Shown piece by piece: positions 39,072 through 48,523 of a DNA stretch of 64,000 bases. The notes under the pieces are model-generated. The model saw nothing but the letters and a program-made list of their open reading frames with translations. It was not told the DNA's origin and did no database searches. A program made the translations under genes and the position numbers. Location: contig CAUYUJ010015280.1 in assembly GCA_963575745.1 (NCBI GenBank), positions 279,094-343,093 of the forward strand, in the 5' to 3' direction. Every line of letters begins with the position of its first letter. The first letter of the stretch is position 1. Source of the stretch: Prorocentrum cordatum (lineage: Eukaryota > Sar > Dinophyceae > Prorocentrales > Prorocentraceae).

Positions 39072-39135
39072 TGAAAAGCTAGCTGAGGCAGCCAGGCCAA
39101 TGGAAGGGGCCGCCCTTCCACCTCAGCCTCGAGCC

Positions 39136-39390
39136 TGGTAAATGCGTCGTGTTATGCGCTTCAACTTCCTCTTTTGAGGGCCTCATATCACAGTAAATCT
39201 TCTTTGGTAACTCTGCCTCATCACTCACAAATACATCTTCCACATCACTTAACTCACTGTCGTTGCCCCCACTTTCACTCCCTTCGTCTCCTTCGGTATT
39301 AAAGACGTTTAAGTTTTCGCTTGGTCTTACGGGTGACGGGGGGCTTAGTAGAACAGATCCGCCTCCAGGGTTCCCGGCCGCGGAAAACCC
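39136..39390 (-). CDS. pol: copia pol, 5' piece (integrase N-terminus) truncated by the LINE
   Basis: In the -1 frame relative to gag, the minus strand from GGGTTTT is open through SPPSPVRPSENLNVFN, an acidic linker, PKKIYCDMRPSKEEVEAHNT and THLP at the LINE border. The two histidines (AHN, THL) are the first half of the integrase HHCC zinc site; the second half, HCVRGKA, lies beyond the LINE at about 32250. An in-frame TGA lies just before the slippery site, so this frame can only be entered by frameshifting. Confidence 0.82.
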
Positions 39391-41954
39391 TCAGTCACGT
39401 TCACTTCACTCCTGGGATTGACGGCTTCCGCTGGTCCCTTCGGTACTGTGATGTTGAACTGGAATGTGCCATTCTTTTCATGGATGGCTGTTAACTTGCC
39501 AGTCGCTTTGTTCATGATGCGGCTCAGGGACTTCCCGTTAGGACCCTTGTCGAACACTACTCTGTTTCCAGCGTTTACCATCTCTCTTACCGACCCTAGT
39601 ACTTTGTTGACCTCTGCCACCTGAATTGGCATACTGACTGCGTTCCCATGCTCATTTTTACCTGTGATCACGCGTTGACCATAATTCTTTATCGTGGTTC
39701 CATTTGCTGCACTGTAGCGTCGTCCCTGCTTTGACGCGTCCGCATGCTTAATGGGGAAATGAGTGCCAACTTTGGGGGGCCCCACTGTGTTGTAGGCGCC
39801 GGAGTCCACGGTGACCACGATCGTCTCATGTGTTGCACTTGGTGGCGGTACTGCGTTAATCTCCGGATCACCTCCCCGCATCTCAATTAGTCCAATGTCC
39901 TTGCATTTCGCCAGCCAACTTTTTTCCTGCCTCACGCCTTTACTTATTCTTTGATCCCACTGACTAGTATGGTAACGGTCTCCGTCGTACTGGTGTTCCT
40001 GATAGATCCTTCTCATGTTTACCGCGTTGTCACGCGCCGTCTTCTTTCTGGCGTAATAGGGCAGGTCCCATTTCTCGTTAACCTCCTCGATCGCAGTCTG
40101 GTCTAGCGACACGTTCATTGCTTCCTTCATCTCGACGCTGAGAACGTGCTGTGGTTGACCGAACGAGGTGGTTTGTTCAGTTTCGGTGTTTACTACAGGC
40201 TTCTCTTGCTCGACTTCGTTGGCGGTCTTCTTGGAGCCCGGGCAGTTAATGGCAATATGCCCTTTTCCGCCACACTTGTAACATTCACGCTCACTGTGCG
40301 GGGTAAATTTCCCTTGGCTTCCGTAGTTTCCTCCCCACGAGCTACTTCCTTTACCTCCCTGTTTGCCTCCGATCTTACCTTTCACATAGGATCCGTAAGT
40401 GGCTCGGTAACCTTTGCCTTTTCCGCCTTTGCCACCTTTACCTCCTTTGGTGAACTGCTTGGGCCTCGTGCAGTTCCTGGCTAAATGGCCCATGCCTCCA
40501 CAATTGTAACACCTGGGGCCCATTCCTTTACCCTTACCTTTGTTTACGGCGTCAATTTCTTCATATTCTCCACCGTCACTTTCATTGGCCCAGGACCCGT
40601 GATTCCACGATCCATCCTCTGACCACCAGTTTCCATCTTCGTCAACCCATCCTGTTTGGTCCCAAACGTTTTCGGACCCTTGACTCATCTCGTTGATATT
40701 TCCAATGCCCATTGCATCCTTATTTTTTGTATCTGAGTCAAGTTTCTTTTTACGTGCCCAGTCTTCACACTTTGAGTACAATTTCTGAAATGAGTCAATG
40801 TTAAGCGCGTCAGGCGTTCGCCAGCATGCCTGCTGCCATTCGTCAAACCAGTCATTCGCGTGTACCATTATGGCCCTGAGCGCGGTAACTTTGAAAGGAA
40901 GAGGCAGCGAGTAATCTTTGCCATATTTCTCAAGATTTTCTGCCAACGCGCTCCATTCCTCAAGTCGGGTAACGGTGTCGGTGATCTTCTTGGGCGGTTC
41001 AGGATTCATGGCATGCGTCATTTTTGATGATAAGGTCGCTCCGGTTACTGCCGAGTACCATTTGTAAACCTTTTGCCAAGCCATGATTCCGTCTCCATCC
41101 ATCAGTCCCTTTAATTTTCCTCTGGCCTCCGCACCTTCAAGTTTCTCGTTCAGAATGTACCATAAGTCTTCTTCCATATGAGTCTTGTCTCCTTCGGTAA
41201 ACTCATATTCGCCTTTGTTGTCGTCCTCGGCTTGCTTGGCTTGACTTGCCTTCAGGTACTCGCTTGCAGTTAATCGACCGTTCATTATGCGTATGATGTC
41301 ATCATCGTCCTCTTCTGGTACAACTCCGTCAAGCGTCTCCAGCTTCTTGTTTAGCATTTTCAGTGCCGGTCGGTAACTCGGCTTCACTTGGGCTAGTGCG
41401 TTCAAGAATTTGTCGTTCCAGTCTCTGAACTTCGCTCTTTCCCCACTGAAGTTCTTTAGCGCCTGTAACGCTTTATATTCGCTTATCGGTTTACTGCTCC
41501 CGTGCTTGTTTCCGCTTCCTCCTTTGATTGCTTCCGAGATCTGACCGAACCTTTCGATCAACTTTTCTTGTACTTCACTGTTAGTCTCCAACTCGGTGAC
41601 TCTTTCCACTAATCTGCGAGCATCTCTTTCGAGCGCAGCATTTCTCTTCGTGATCGCTAACAGCATACTGTTGGTCTTGTGGGCACTTTGTAACATTTGG
41701 AATGCTTCGGCGTTCGATACCTCCCTTCGGTCCTGTGCTACTCGCTCGTTAATGAACGTTGCGAGCCCAAAGTGGTTTGCGAGTAGCGCCGTTTGAACGT
41801 AACTGAAGTCTCCGTTCACGTATGCTTGCTCGCACAGGTCGTTGAATCGATTCGGATCCATGTTGACCCAAGCATCTCTGTCTGCCGGCACATTGAGATT
41901 AACTGGCGGGTCGCCCTGTCCAGGTCTGGCCGCAGCTGCCGCTGCCGCTGCCAT
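39345..41954 (-). CDS. gag: copia gag-protease polyprotein
   Basis: 869 codons. The ATG at 41952-41954 is only about 20 bases from the LTR, directly after the primer-binding site, so the leader is unusually short. The N-terminal half is helical capsid-like sequence (SEYKALQALKNFSGERAKFR then DWNDKFLNAL). Two CCHC knuckles follow at about residues 482-495 (CYNCGGMGHLARNC) and 557-570 (CYKCGGKGHIAINC), separated by a Gly/Lys-rich linker. The retropepsin-type protease lies near residue 716 (VTVDSGAYNTVGPP). It ends in TAA after EADLFY. Gag packages the RNA, the knuckles bind nucleic acid, and the protease matures the polyproteins. Having protease in the gag frame and a shift before integrase differs from classical Ty1. 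Confidence 0.92.
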   Translation of the reverse strand: MAAAAAAAARPGQGDPPVNLNVPADRDAWVNMDPNRFNDLCEQAYVNGDFSYVQTALLANHFGLATFINERVAQDRREVSNAEAFQMLQSAHKTNSMLLAITKRNAALERDARRLVERVTELETNSEVQEKLIERFGQISEAIKGGSGNKHGSSKPISEYKALQALKNFSGERAKFRDWNDKFLNALAQVKPSYRPALKMLNKKLETLDGVVPEEDDDDIIRIMNGRLTASEYLKASQAKQAEDDNKGEYEFTEGDKTHMEEDLWYILNEKLEGAEARGKLKGLMDGDGIMAWQKVYKWYSAVTGATLSSKMTHAMNPEPPKKITDTVTRLEEWSALAENLEKYGKDYSLPLPFKVTALRAIMVHANDWFDEWQQACWRTPDALNIDSFQKLYSKCEDWARKKKLDSDTKNKDAMGIGNINEMSQGSENVWDQTGWVDEDGNWWSEDGSWNHGSWANESDGGEYEEIDAVNKGKGKGMGPRCYNCGGMGHLARNCTRPKQFTKGGKGGKGGKGKGYRATYGSYVKGKIGGKQGGKGSSSWGGNYGSQGKFTPHSERECYKCGGKGHIAINCPGSKKTANEVEQEKPVVNTETEQTTSFGQPQHVLSVEMKEAMNVSLDQTAIEEVNEKWDLPYYARKKTARDNAVNMRRIYQEHQYDGDRYHTSQWDQRISKGVRQEKSWLAKCKDIGLIEMRGGDPEINAVPPPSATHETIVVTVDSGAYNTVGPPKVGTHFPIKHADASKQGRRYSAANGTTIKNYGQRVITGKNEHGNAVSMPIQVAEVNKVLGSVREMVNAGNRVVFDKGPNGKSLSRIMNKATGKLTAIHEKNGTFQFNITVPKGPAEAVNPRSEVNVTEGFPRPGTLEADLFY
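39384..39390 (-). promoter_or_regulatory. -1 ribosomal frameshift slippery site GGGTTTT
   Basis: In the gag frame the codons are G|GGT|TTT, the canonical X XXY YYZ heptamer. Slipping back one base gives GGG TTT and enters the pol frame, whose upstream TGA (39391-39393) abuts the site; gag stops 12 codons later. A possible downstream stem is TCCGC/GCGGA within the next 30 bases. Confidence 0.8.
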
Positions 41955-41957
41955 GGC

Positions 41958-41975
41958 AACCGCGCTCCGCTACCA
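41958..41975 (-). promoter_or_regulatory. primer-binding site
   Basis: Directly after the 5' LTR the minus strand reads TGGTAGCGGAGCGCGGTT. It starts with TGG, as needed to pair with a tRNA CCA end; the acceptor-end complement ...GCTACCA is like initiator methionine tRNA. Confidence 0.75.
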
Positions 41976-42150
41976 TGCAAAACCCCGAGGAGGGTTCTGC
42001 ACGGGAGCTTGGCGACAATGATAACGATAGGTCACCTTTATACTCCCGAACTGCGCAACTGGTCGATGTGACTTCGACCGTTAAACACTTGAGCCAAAGG
42101 CAGCGGGGTTACTATTCCTCCCCTGTCACACGCATGCTTGCATGTTAACA
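41976..42150 (-). repeat. 5' LTR, 175 bp
   Basis: Appears identical to 24508-24682, consistent with a recent insertion. It contains the same spliced-leader-like segment at 42088-42106 and the TATA-like GAGTATAAAGG. Confidence 0.92.
42088..42106 (-). promoter_or_regulatory. spliced-leader-like segment in the 5' LTR
   Basis: CCGCTGCCTTTGGCTCAAG on the minus strand; if it reflects a trans-spliced genomic RNA, it would mark the start of the R region. Confidence 0.5.
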
Positions 42151-42243
42151 CCTCCTCCTCCTCCTCCTCCTCGTTTCTCCTTTCTCCTTTCTCCTCCTCC
42201 ACCTCCTTCTCCTCCTCCTCCTCCTCCTCCTCCTCCTCCTCCT
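42151..42243. repeat. (CTC)n microsatellite, right half
   Basis: Continues the tract of 24433-24507 after the element, beginning with the second copy of the CCTCC target duplication. Confidence 0.9.
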
Positions 42244-42386
42244 ACCTGGGGGTCTCTCCTCCCGTCGCGGGTCCTAATGCAAAATCCTGGTCTGCTCATC
42301 CGCCCCCACGGGCCGGGCGCCCCTGGGGGAGTGGGGGGGCAGCATCCCTTTGGAGTCACGTGCCAGCAGCGTCTGCGTCAGCAAGG

Positions 42387-42535
42387 GCTCCCAACCTCGC
42401 GCTTCGCGCTGCGCGAGGCGCGAAGTGCGAATGACTGCGCGCTCTCGCGCCGCCTCCCAGGGCAGGAGTTGAGGATGAAGGATCGGAACCGAACCGCGAA
42501 GCGCGAATAACTTCGCGCCCTCGAGGGCGCCCTTG
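42387..42535. repeat. dispersed 150-bp repeat with CGCGCTTCGCGCTGCGCG palindromes, copy 1
   Basis: GGGCTCCCAACCTCGCGCTT, GCGCTCTCGCGCCGCCTCCC, AACCGCGAAGCGCG and TAACTTCGCGCCCTCGAGGG then CGCCCTTG. The second copy is at 63413-63568. Confidence 0.8.
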
Positions 42536-43088
42536 GTCAGGGGATGATCGAAACGTGGGAGGAGAAGGGAGCCGACGTGGTAGCGTGGGGATGAGACGGA
42601 ATGGGCGACTTGGTTGGGGTCGATGCTCCAGCTCCCCGAGCCAGCCCCCCCCCCTGTCGAGGCCCCTGGGCCCTGATTTCCGCCGATCTGAATTTTGCAG
42701 TCTGCGACCCCAGAAGTCCTGACCGCTTCCCCTGATCTGTTTTTGATGGTCCTAGCCCCCGAGAAATGCCCCGAAGGGCCGAAGTCGAGGAACAAGTAGA
42801 AGACTGAAACAAACATATCGTCCGAGATCTGGGAGAGAAGCTGAACGAACCCTACCAAAAGGGACGACCTGGCCAATAAGTCTTGACCCCTTTGTTCGCC
42901 GCTTTTCGAAAATCAGGGGCCCAACGAGGGCCCTGATGGGGATAACAAAACCTTCCGTCGTGAACGTTTCAAGACGTCGGAGGTCTGGGGATAAGCTCAA
43001 TCCTCCCCCAAGGAGAGGCTCAACCCTCCCCCAACAGAGGGGCAACGTTCGGGCAGGACCAGTCCATGGGGGGGGACACATCGACCTG

Positions 43089-43243
43089 GAATCGGCGATA
43101 TATCCCCGACAGATCGCCGACCCCGATAGCAAATCCGAACGGTCATAGGCGGGATTGGCCATCGGGCCCCTGTCGACCATTAATCTGCGATTGGGGGTCG
43201 ATGCGTCCCCCCAAAGCCCATCACCCCTAATGTTGCCCCTGAC
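43089..43243. repeat. GAATCGGCGA dispersed repeat, copy 3
   Basis: GGAATCGGCGATATATCCCC, CATAGGCGGGATTGGCCATC, GGGCCCCTGTCGACC, GGGGGTCGATGCGTCCCCCC and GTTGCCCCTGACC. Confidence 0.75.
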
Positions 43244-43414
43244 CGTTTGGCCAGATAGGGCTTCACAGTGGGCAGCGGGGACTCGCCGCAAGCGTCTCCG
43301 ATAGCCACGCAACCGCCCTACGATAAGACCGCACGTGGCGGAGCTCTCTTCGCTCTGTCCGCGCTGTCGATGCAAATGGCCGCCGTCGCGGCGCCGCCGC
43401 CGTTGTTTTAAGCA

Positions 43415-43627
43415 GGGACCGACCGTCCCGGCATTCCTGCAGGCCGACCTCGAAATCTTCATAGAACGAAAACAACGAAGACAACGTTCTTACAACATCA
43501 AGCCGATGGAATCAAGCGGTCTCAGCCGCACAGGTTCTAAGAACATGCCGTGCCAACCACACACAGGTTCTCAGAACATTCTTTGGTGGGCCTGTGGGCA
43601 AAGCCAGGACGCCTCGCCACTGCTTGA
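43415..43627. repeat. dispersed 220-bp repeat, GACCGACCGTCCCGGCA family, copy 2
   Basis: Collinear with 9018-9241, with several TTCTAAGAACAT words and the shared end TTTGGTGGGCCTGTGGGCAA then AGCCAGGACGCCTCGCCACT. Confidence 0.75.
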
Positions 43628-45229
43628 CCGTTGCCGCTGCCATTGCCGCCACTGCCCCCTGACGCTGCCCCTGGCGAAGGCACACGGCTCGGCCGACGGT
43701 CTCCCCCCCTCCCAGGGCCGGCGAGCCTTTCTCCTGCGCGCGGAGCTGCGCCATGGACCTCGGCAGCACGTTCGGCTGACCCTCCGCGGAGCGCGCAGGG
43801 TGTGCGGCACGAGGGCTCTCGGCTCCACGTCGGAGGCTGCTACAGGTGCTCCTGGCCAGAGGTGCCCCCAGCCTTTCGCTCAATTCTAAAGCCACTGGGG
43901 CCCTCTGGGCCTCGCGAGGGGTGCTCTGGAGGCCGCGGGGCCTCCCTGGAGGACATACTGGGGGGTTACCTTTGGCCAGTGGCACTTCCAGCAACAACCG
44001 ACATCGGCGTTGGGCGTGGAGGCCCAGACTTCCGGCGTTTTGGAACAACATGTTAGCCAGAGAGTGCCCCAAGCAGGAGGGCATATACTTGCAGATGTAT
44101 AAGCAATGCGGTGCCAGCTATGTGGAGCAACCATGTGGTGCAACATACGTGGTGCAAACTAGAGGCGGTAACGAAACGGCAACTGGCGGCAACGTGGCAA
44201 AGCCTGGCCAGAAAATTAAGCGCACGAGAACGCAACGCGGCGGCAACGGGCGACATCGTTCCGAAACCTAACCAGCCCCCCCTAAATTCTTTTGACGCAA
44301 CCAAAGACACCTAAATGCAAACACTGCTTTAGGAAACGCAAACTGGTTGTTCTCACATGTTGTCCGGCCTCGCCCTCACCAGCGAACTCGGGCTGCAAAA
44401 CCTGCCCCGGGGATGGGGTCGGGACTTCGGCGGACTGCGCGTGGAAAAATCCAAGCATCGAATGTCTGGGAAGCCGACGGGCGTGTTGGAGCGTTCCGGC
44501 CATGCCCGAGGGGCCGAGCTGCACCCATCCACGCGAGCGTATCCCACGTCAGGCCCCCCGACTCGACATGCACGCCCGCGCCGATGCAAGCTTCACACCG
44601 CCAGCGCGACGCAACTACGGCCTGGCCGAGGACATACTAGCATCCTTCAAGAACATGAGACACTCCGCCGGCCAAACTGGCGAATTTTCGAGGGTGCCCC
44701 TCCCCCAGATGCACAAGAAAATCCAGCAAACACGGACAGCATCGAGGCCCACTCTTCGAACCGACCTCGATCTTTTACCGCGGTCGGACCGTACTGCTCT
44801 CCTCTCTGGTCAGTAACACGCGCTGGGGCGAGGGTGGACGAGGACGGAGGGAAGGGGGAGGGGGCGAGAGAGAAGTGGGATGTGGCGGGGGAGGAAGCTT
44901 TCGAAGGCCTCGTGGGTGACGGAGGGAAAAAAGACGGGGGCGGCCAATGGGGGGCCATGCAGGAGGCTACGAGGTGGCCAACGCTTGTGATGACTACACA
45001 ATGGCTCCCGGTCGGACAAGAATATTCCAAGTATGGAAAATCTGCGATTCTGAATCATGATTTTCCCAACCATCCTGTGGGGTTGGGACCTCGTTTTGAA
45101 GAGACGGCGCCCCGCGTCTCCTTCCTGCCCACTCCTCTCCTCGTCCTCCCCCTCCTCCCACCTCCCCCTCCTTGCATCTGCCCTCCGCATGTTTCCGTTT
45201 CGGCATACCCAGTACAGCAATTCGTTACC
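43628..45229. other. no gene recognised
   Basis: 1.6 kb of GC-rich sequence with no recognised protein domain, RNA gene or tandem array on either strand. Open frames present lack recognisable composition or motifs. Confidence 0.4.
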
Positions 45230-45231
45230 CC

Positions 45232-46062
45232 ATAAGGAGCTCCATCGAAGGCCCCAGTGGCAGGGTTCGCATGTCGCCACCGCACCAATTTCGGCACACC
45301 CCTCACACGTTTCGTGGCCCCACAAGGAGCTCCACCGAAGGCCCCAAAGGCAGGGCTCGCATGGCTCCACCGCGGATATTGCGGCACACCCCTCACACGT
45401 TCCGCGGCCCCATGGTGGGCTCCACCGAAGGCCCCCGTGGCAAGGTTCGCATGGCGTCACCGCGGCCATTGCGGCACACCCCTCACACGTTCCGCGGCCC
45501 CATGGGGGGCTCCACCGAAGGCCTTCGTGGCAGATCGCAAGGCGCCTCCGCGCCCATTTCGGCAAACCCCTCACATGTTCCGCGGCCCCATGGTGGGCTC
45601 CACGGAAGGCCCCAATGGCAGGGTTCGCATGGCGCCACCGCACCCATTTCGGTACAAAACTCACACGCTTCGTGGCCCTTTTGGGGAGCTCCATCGAAGG
45701 CCCCAGTGGCAAGGTTCACATGACGCCACCGTACCCATTTCGGCACACCCCTCTTATGTTTCGCGGCCCCATGGTGGGCTCCACGGGAGGCCCCAGTGGC
45801 AAGGTTCGCATGGCGCCTCCGCGCCCATTTCGGCACACCCCGCACACGTTCCGTGGCCCCATGGGGGGCTCCACCGACGGCCCCAGTGGCAAGGTTCACA
45901 TGGCGCCACCGCACCCATTTCGGCACACCCCTCACACGTTTCGCGGCCCCATGGGGAGCTCCACGGAAAGCCCCAATGGCAAGGTTCGCATGGCGCCACC
46001 GCACCACTCTCTCGGCACACCCCTCACACGTTCCGTGGCCTCATAGGGAGCTCCAGAGAAGG
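45232..46062. repeat. 90-bp minisatellite, nine to ten copies
   Basis: The unit contains GAGCTCCACCGAAGGCCCCA, GTGGCAAGGTTCGCATGGCG, CCACCGCACCCATTTCGGCA and CACCCCTCACACGTTCCGCG. Units start near 45240 and recur every 90 bp to 46050. As 30 codons per unit, the array stays open in several frames on both strands (30-residue peptide repeats such as GAPPKAPVARFAWRH). A related stretch is at 61430-61530. Confidence 0.9.
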
Positions 46063-46099
46063 CGGAGCTCACAACTGCGGTACCCACAATTGCAGATGT

Positions 46100-47520
46100 A
46101 TGGGTCCGTCGCCAAGATCATTTCAACACGGGCTCCCTGGAAGTCTTGACACCTTCCAAAGAACTACTTGTTTGGTCCCGATTGTTCGCTGCATTTTCTG
46201 AACAAGCAGATACGGAAAACAACTCAAAAAGATCGCACGAACTGGATCAACGAGACATTGATTTGATAGGTGAAACTGTCGGGCCTTGAAAATAACATCG
46301 CAGGATACTGCAGGCTAAACACGTCGAACGACGAGACCTGAACAACACCCTCACCGACACGGCTGGCTGGCCAGATGCTCTAGCAGATGATTTAAAGAAA
46401 TTTCAGTGGGAGGTCGAGATCACAACTGTTTCCCCTTCTGCCTCAGACGCTCTTGGCGGCGAACTGGCTGCGGCCATATCGAATTGTATATTGGATGAGC
46501 GCTAATCTTCTTTGAAGAGGATGAAGCGTGGAACAACTTCTAGTCAAAAGGACGTCCCTCCAGATTTAGGAGACATGGCTTCTCAAGATAATGACTCATG
46601 TGTGGTTCGTCGCGAACTTAAAACAAACACCCCAAACGATCCGGACACATGGATAAGAGCGGAACACCTAAAGTGCTCAAGCAACAATCGCCCAGTCTCT
46701 CTCCTGGCAGCTCGGTATAGAACGCTGGCTACAGTGATCCATCAAGGACCATTACGAGGGGGAGGGGGGGCAAAGACCAGGTGCACAACCTAAGATTTGG
46801 ATATTGACCTCGACGAGGCACGGCCGACGCTCTCGTGGTGATCGGGCGGATGTTGCATGCAAATGCCCTCAACGAAGGCGACGGCACATTCATTGTGTGA
46901 GCCGCCCAGGCGGAAACTTTCGACAGGTTTAACCCGCAATGTTGGTTTGGAGAATTGGTTCTGTTTGGAATCCTGCTCCCAAGTGGTGCGGATGACCGAA
47001 CGAACGTATTCGGAACACTTCTTCACGTGGATCATTGTGGATGGCCCGAAGAAGGACGACAAGCATCTGGCACAACGTAGGGGTCCCTATATCTCCATAT
47101 CTGTCATTGCTGATCTCAAACAGCCATGTTGCACGATGTTGATCGCGAACCACACCTACAATGCGAACTCGCATATATGGCAACGCGAGGGGAACTGTAC
47201 GCAGACGACACATTTCTCATTTCAAAAGACACACATCAGATGAGACCAAACAGAGAACATATCAACATTGTCAACCAAGCGATCTACCTTGAGGTTTGAC
47301 TATCAACGTGTGTCGCGTGGGACACAAGCTTAATATACGATTGGGAGAAGGCAACGCTGTATTGCGAGAGTTGCGCAACATTTGAAACCGTCATTCAGTT
47401 GGCAGAAAGAGAAAACAACACACATATACATAATACGCACAATATGCGTTATCAGCACAGCTGTTACGACGTATTTTTGGGAATCCGCATGGTTGCTAAC
47501 AAGTTCCCAGATTGTGCTTG
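46100..47520 (+). pseudogene. fossil LINE reverse transcriptase, plus strand, AT-richer than surroundings
   Basis: Frames change repeatedly, but RT pieces appear in order: NNRPVSLLAARYRTLATVIH near 46683-46745 (compare the N-RPI-LL---YK-LA fingers motif), IIVDGPKKDDKHLAQ near 47030-47080 followed by a garbled SPYL-type motif B, HDVDRE near 47135, then ELYADDTFLISKDTHQM near 47195-47240 (motif C with an intact Y-DD). Stops in every frame show it is dead. It is a third LINE lineage, distinct from those at 19457-22665 and 32266-39135. Neither end could be defined. Confidence 0.6.
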
Positions 47521-47689
47521 CACTTAAAGGGGTTCTTACCTCTTTCCTGAGTTCAAGAACTGGGCCTGGGGCTGGTCTGGCGGCTCGCGTCGCGGTAACT
47601 GCTCCGTCGCCGCCTCGTCGCCGCCCGTCTTCTGGGCCCGCGTGCCGGTCTGGCAACTCCGCGCTCGCCGTCGCCGCCCCGTCGCCGCC

Positions 47690-47925
47690 TCGTCGATGCA
47701 TTGCGTTGCTCTGCCTGGCTTTGCATTGCATAGCGTTGCTTTGCTTTGCCTTGCGGTGCTTGGCATGGCATTGCTTCGCATTGCTGTAGATTGCTTTGCG
47801 TTGCTTTGCTTTGCTGTAGATTGCTTTGCGTTGGTGTTTGCATTGGTTTGCATTGCCTTGCTGTGTCTTGCTTTGCATTGCTCGGCATTGTCTTGCTTTG
47901 CGTTGCTTTGCTTATAAATCACAAC
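47690..47925. repeat. TTGCN/TTGCTTTGCA degenerate pentamer-decamer repeat
   Basis: TTGCTTTGCGTTGCTTTGCT-type sequence over 230 bp. The cysteine/alanine/leucine-rich open frames are repeat translations. Confidence 0.9.
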
Positions 47926-47997
47926 GTCGATGGGACCACATAGATTGCACAACATACATTGCACAGCAGAACCACTTGCTCCGCAGCGAATGAATCA

Positions 47998-48062
47998 TAT
48001 ATATATATATATATATATACTTGCCCCCCCCAGCACCCCCAAACGACGGACTGGGGAGGGGG
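47998..48062. repeat. (AT)n microsatellite with adjacent C-run
   Basis: CATATATATATATATATATA then CTTGCCCCCCCCAGCACCCC. The same module occurs inverted at about 55028-55075. Confidence 0.85.
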
Positions 48063-48174
48063 GGGTGCATCCTCCTCATCTTCGTCGTCCTTCTCATCGT
48101 CCTCCTCTCCTCATCCTGATCTCCTTATCTCCTTATCTTATATCCTCCTCCTCCTGCTGCTCCTCACCCTCTGC

Positions 48175-48345
48175 TTCTCTCGTAGGGTGCACGTCCCCTG
48201 GAAGAGCTCCAAGCGCGACGGCGCTCTGCTTGAGGGAGTTCAGCGTTGCTGGGCGACCTAGAATCAGTGAGAATCAACCGCGCCTTCTGCGGTGCAAGGG
48301 GCATCCGTTTTTTGGATGCCCCCGTGGAAACCCATGAGGGCGCCC
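48175..48345. repeat. segmental duplicate, copy 1, with GGGGCATCC hairpin
   Basis: TCTCGTAGGGTGCACGTCCC through GACGGCGCTCTGCTTGAGGG, GAATCAACCGCGCCTTCTGC and the hairpin GGGGCATCCGTTTTTTGGAT then GCCCCC. Copy 2 is at 48524-48690; each is followed by the GGGACCCAGCAG minisatellite. Confidence 0.85.
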
Positions 48346-48450
48346 AGCAGGGGACCCAGCAGGGGACCCAGCAGGGAACCCAGGAGGGGACCCAGGAGGG
48401 GATCCAGGAGGGGACCCAGGAGGGGACCACGCAGGGGACCCAGGAGGGGA
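48340..48450. repeat. 12-bp minisatellite GGGACCCAGCAG/GAG, first array
   Basis: About eight units of GGGGACCCAGCAG or GGGGACCCAGGAG. Confidence 0.9.
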
Positions 48451-48523
48451 CGTCGTCCTCTCCTCATCCTGATCTCCTTATCTTATCTCCTCCTCCTCCT
48501 CCTCCTGCTCCTCACCCTCTGCT

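Larger units (their letters stand above)
32266..39135 (-). mobile_element. LINE-type retrotransposon nested in copia pol
   Basis: On the minus strand the element runs from near 39135 to a short A8 tail at 32266-32273, where copia sequence resumes with GCATTGCGTCAGAGG. It carries ORF1 with a RanBP2-like finger and coiled coil, and an ORF2 with APE-type endonuclease, RT, zinc finger and RNase H. It interrupts the integrase HHCC motif: copia reads AHNTTHLP before it and HCVRGKA after it. No target-site duplication is visible, and about six residues expected between those pieces are missing, suggesting a small target deletion. The 5' end is inferred from loss of copia similarity. Confidence 0.88.
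24508..42150 (-). mobile_element. Ty1/copia-type LTR retrotransposon, structurally complete except for a nested LINE
   Basis: Orientation is minus. Order along the element: 5' LTR (41976-42150), primer-binding site, gag-protease, -1 frameshift site, integrase, methyltransferase-like region, RT, RNase H, extra ORF, polypurine tract, 3' LTR (24508-24682). The two LTRs look identical base for base, start TG and end CA, and are flanked by CCTCC. Integrase before RT places it in Ty1/copia. Removing the 6.87-kb LINE leaves an element of about 10.8 kb. All catalytic residues checked in protease, integrase, RT and RNase H are present, so only the LINE insertion obviously disables it. It lies in the putative intron between NAA35-like exons E and C. 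Confidence 0.92.

Noticed and set aside
45057-46046. Open frame of 329 codons across the minisatellite
   Set aside because: Unit length 90 bp keeps all frames open and the opposite strand is equally open; no start context, domain or bias favours one frame.
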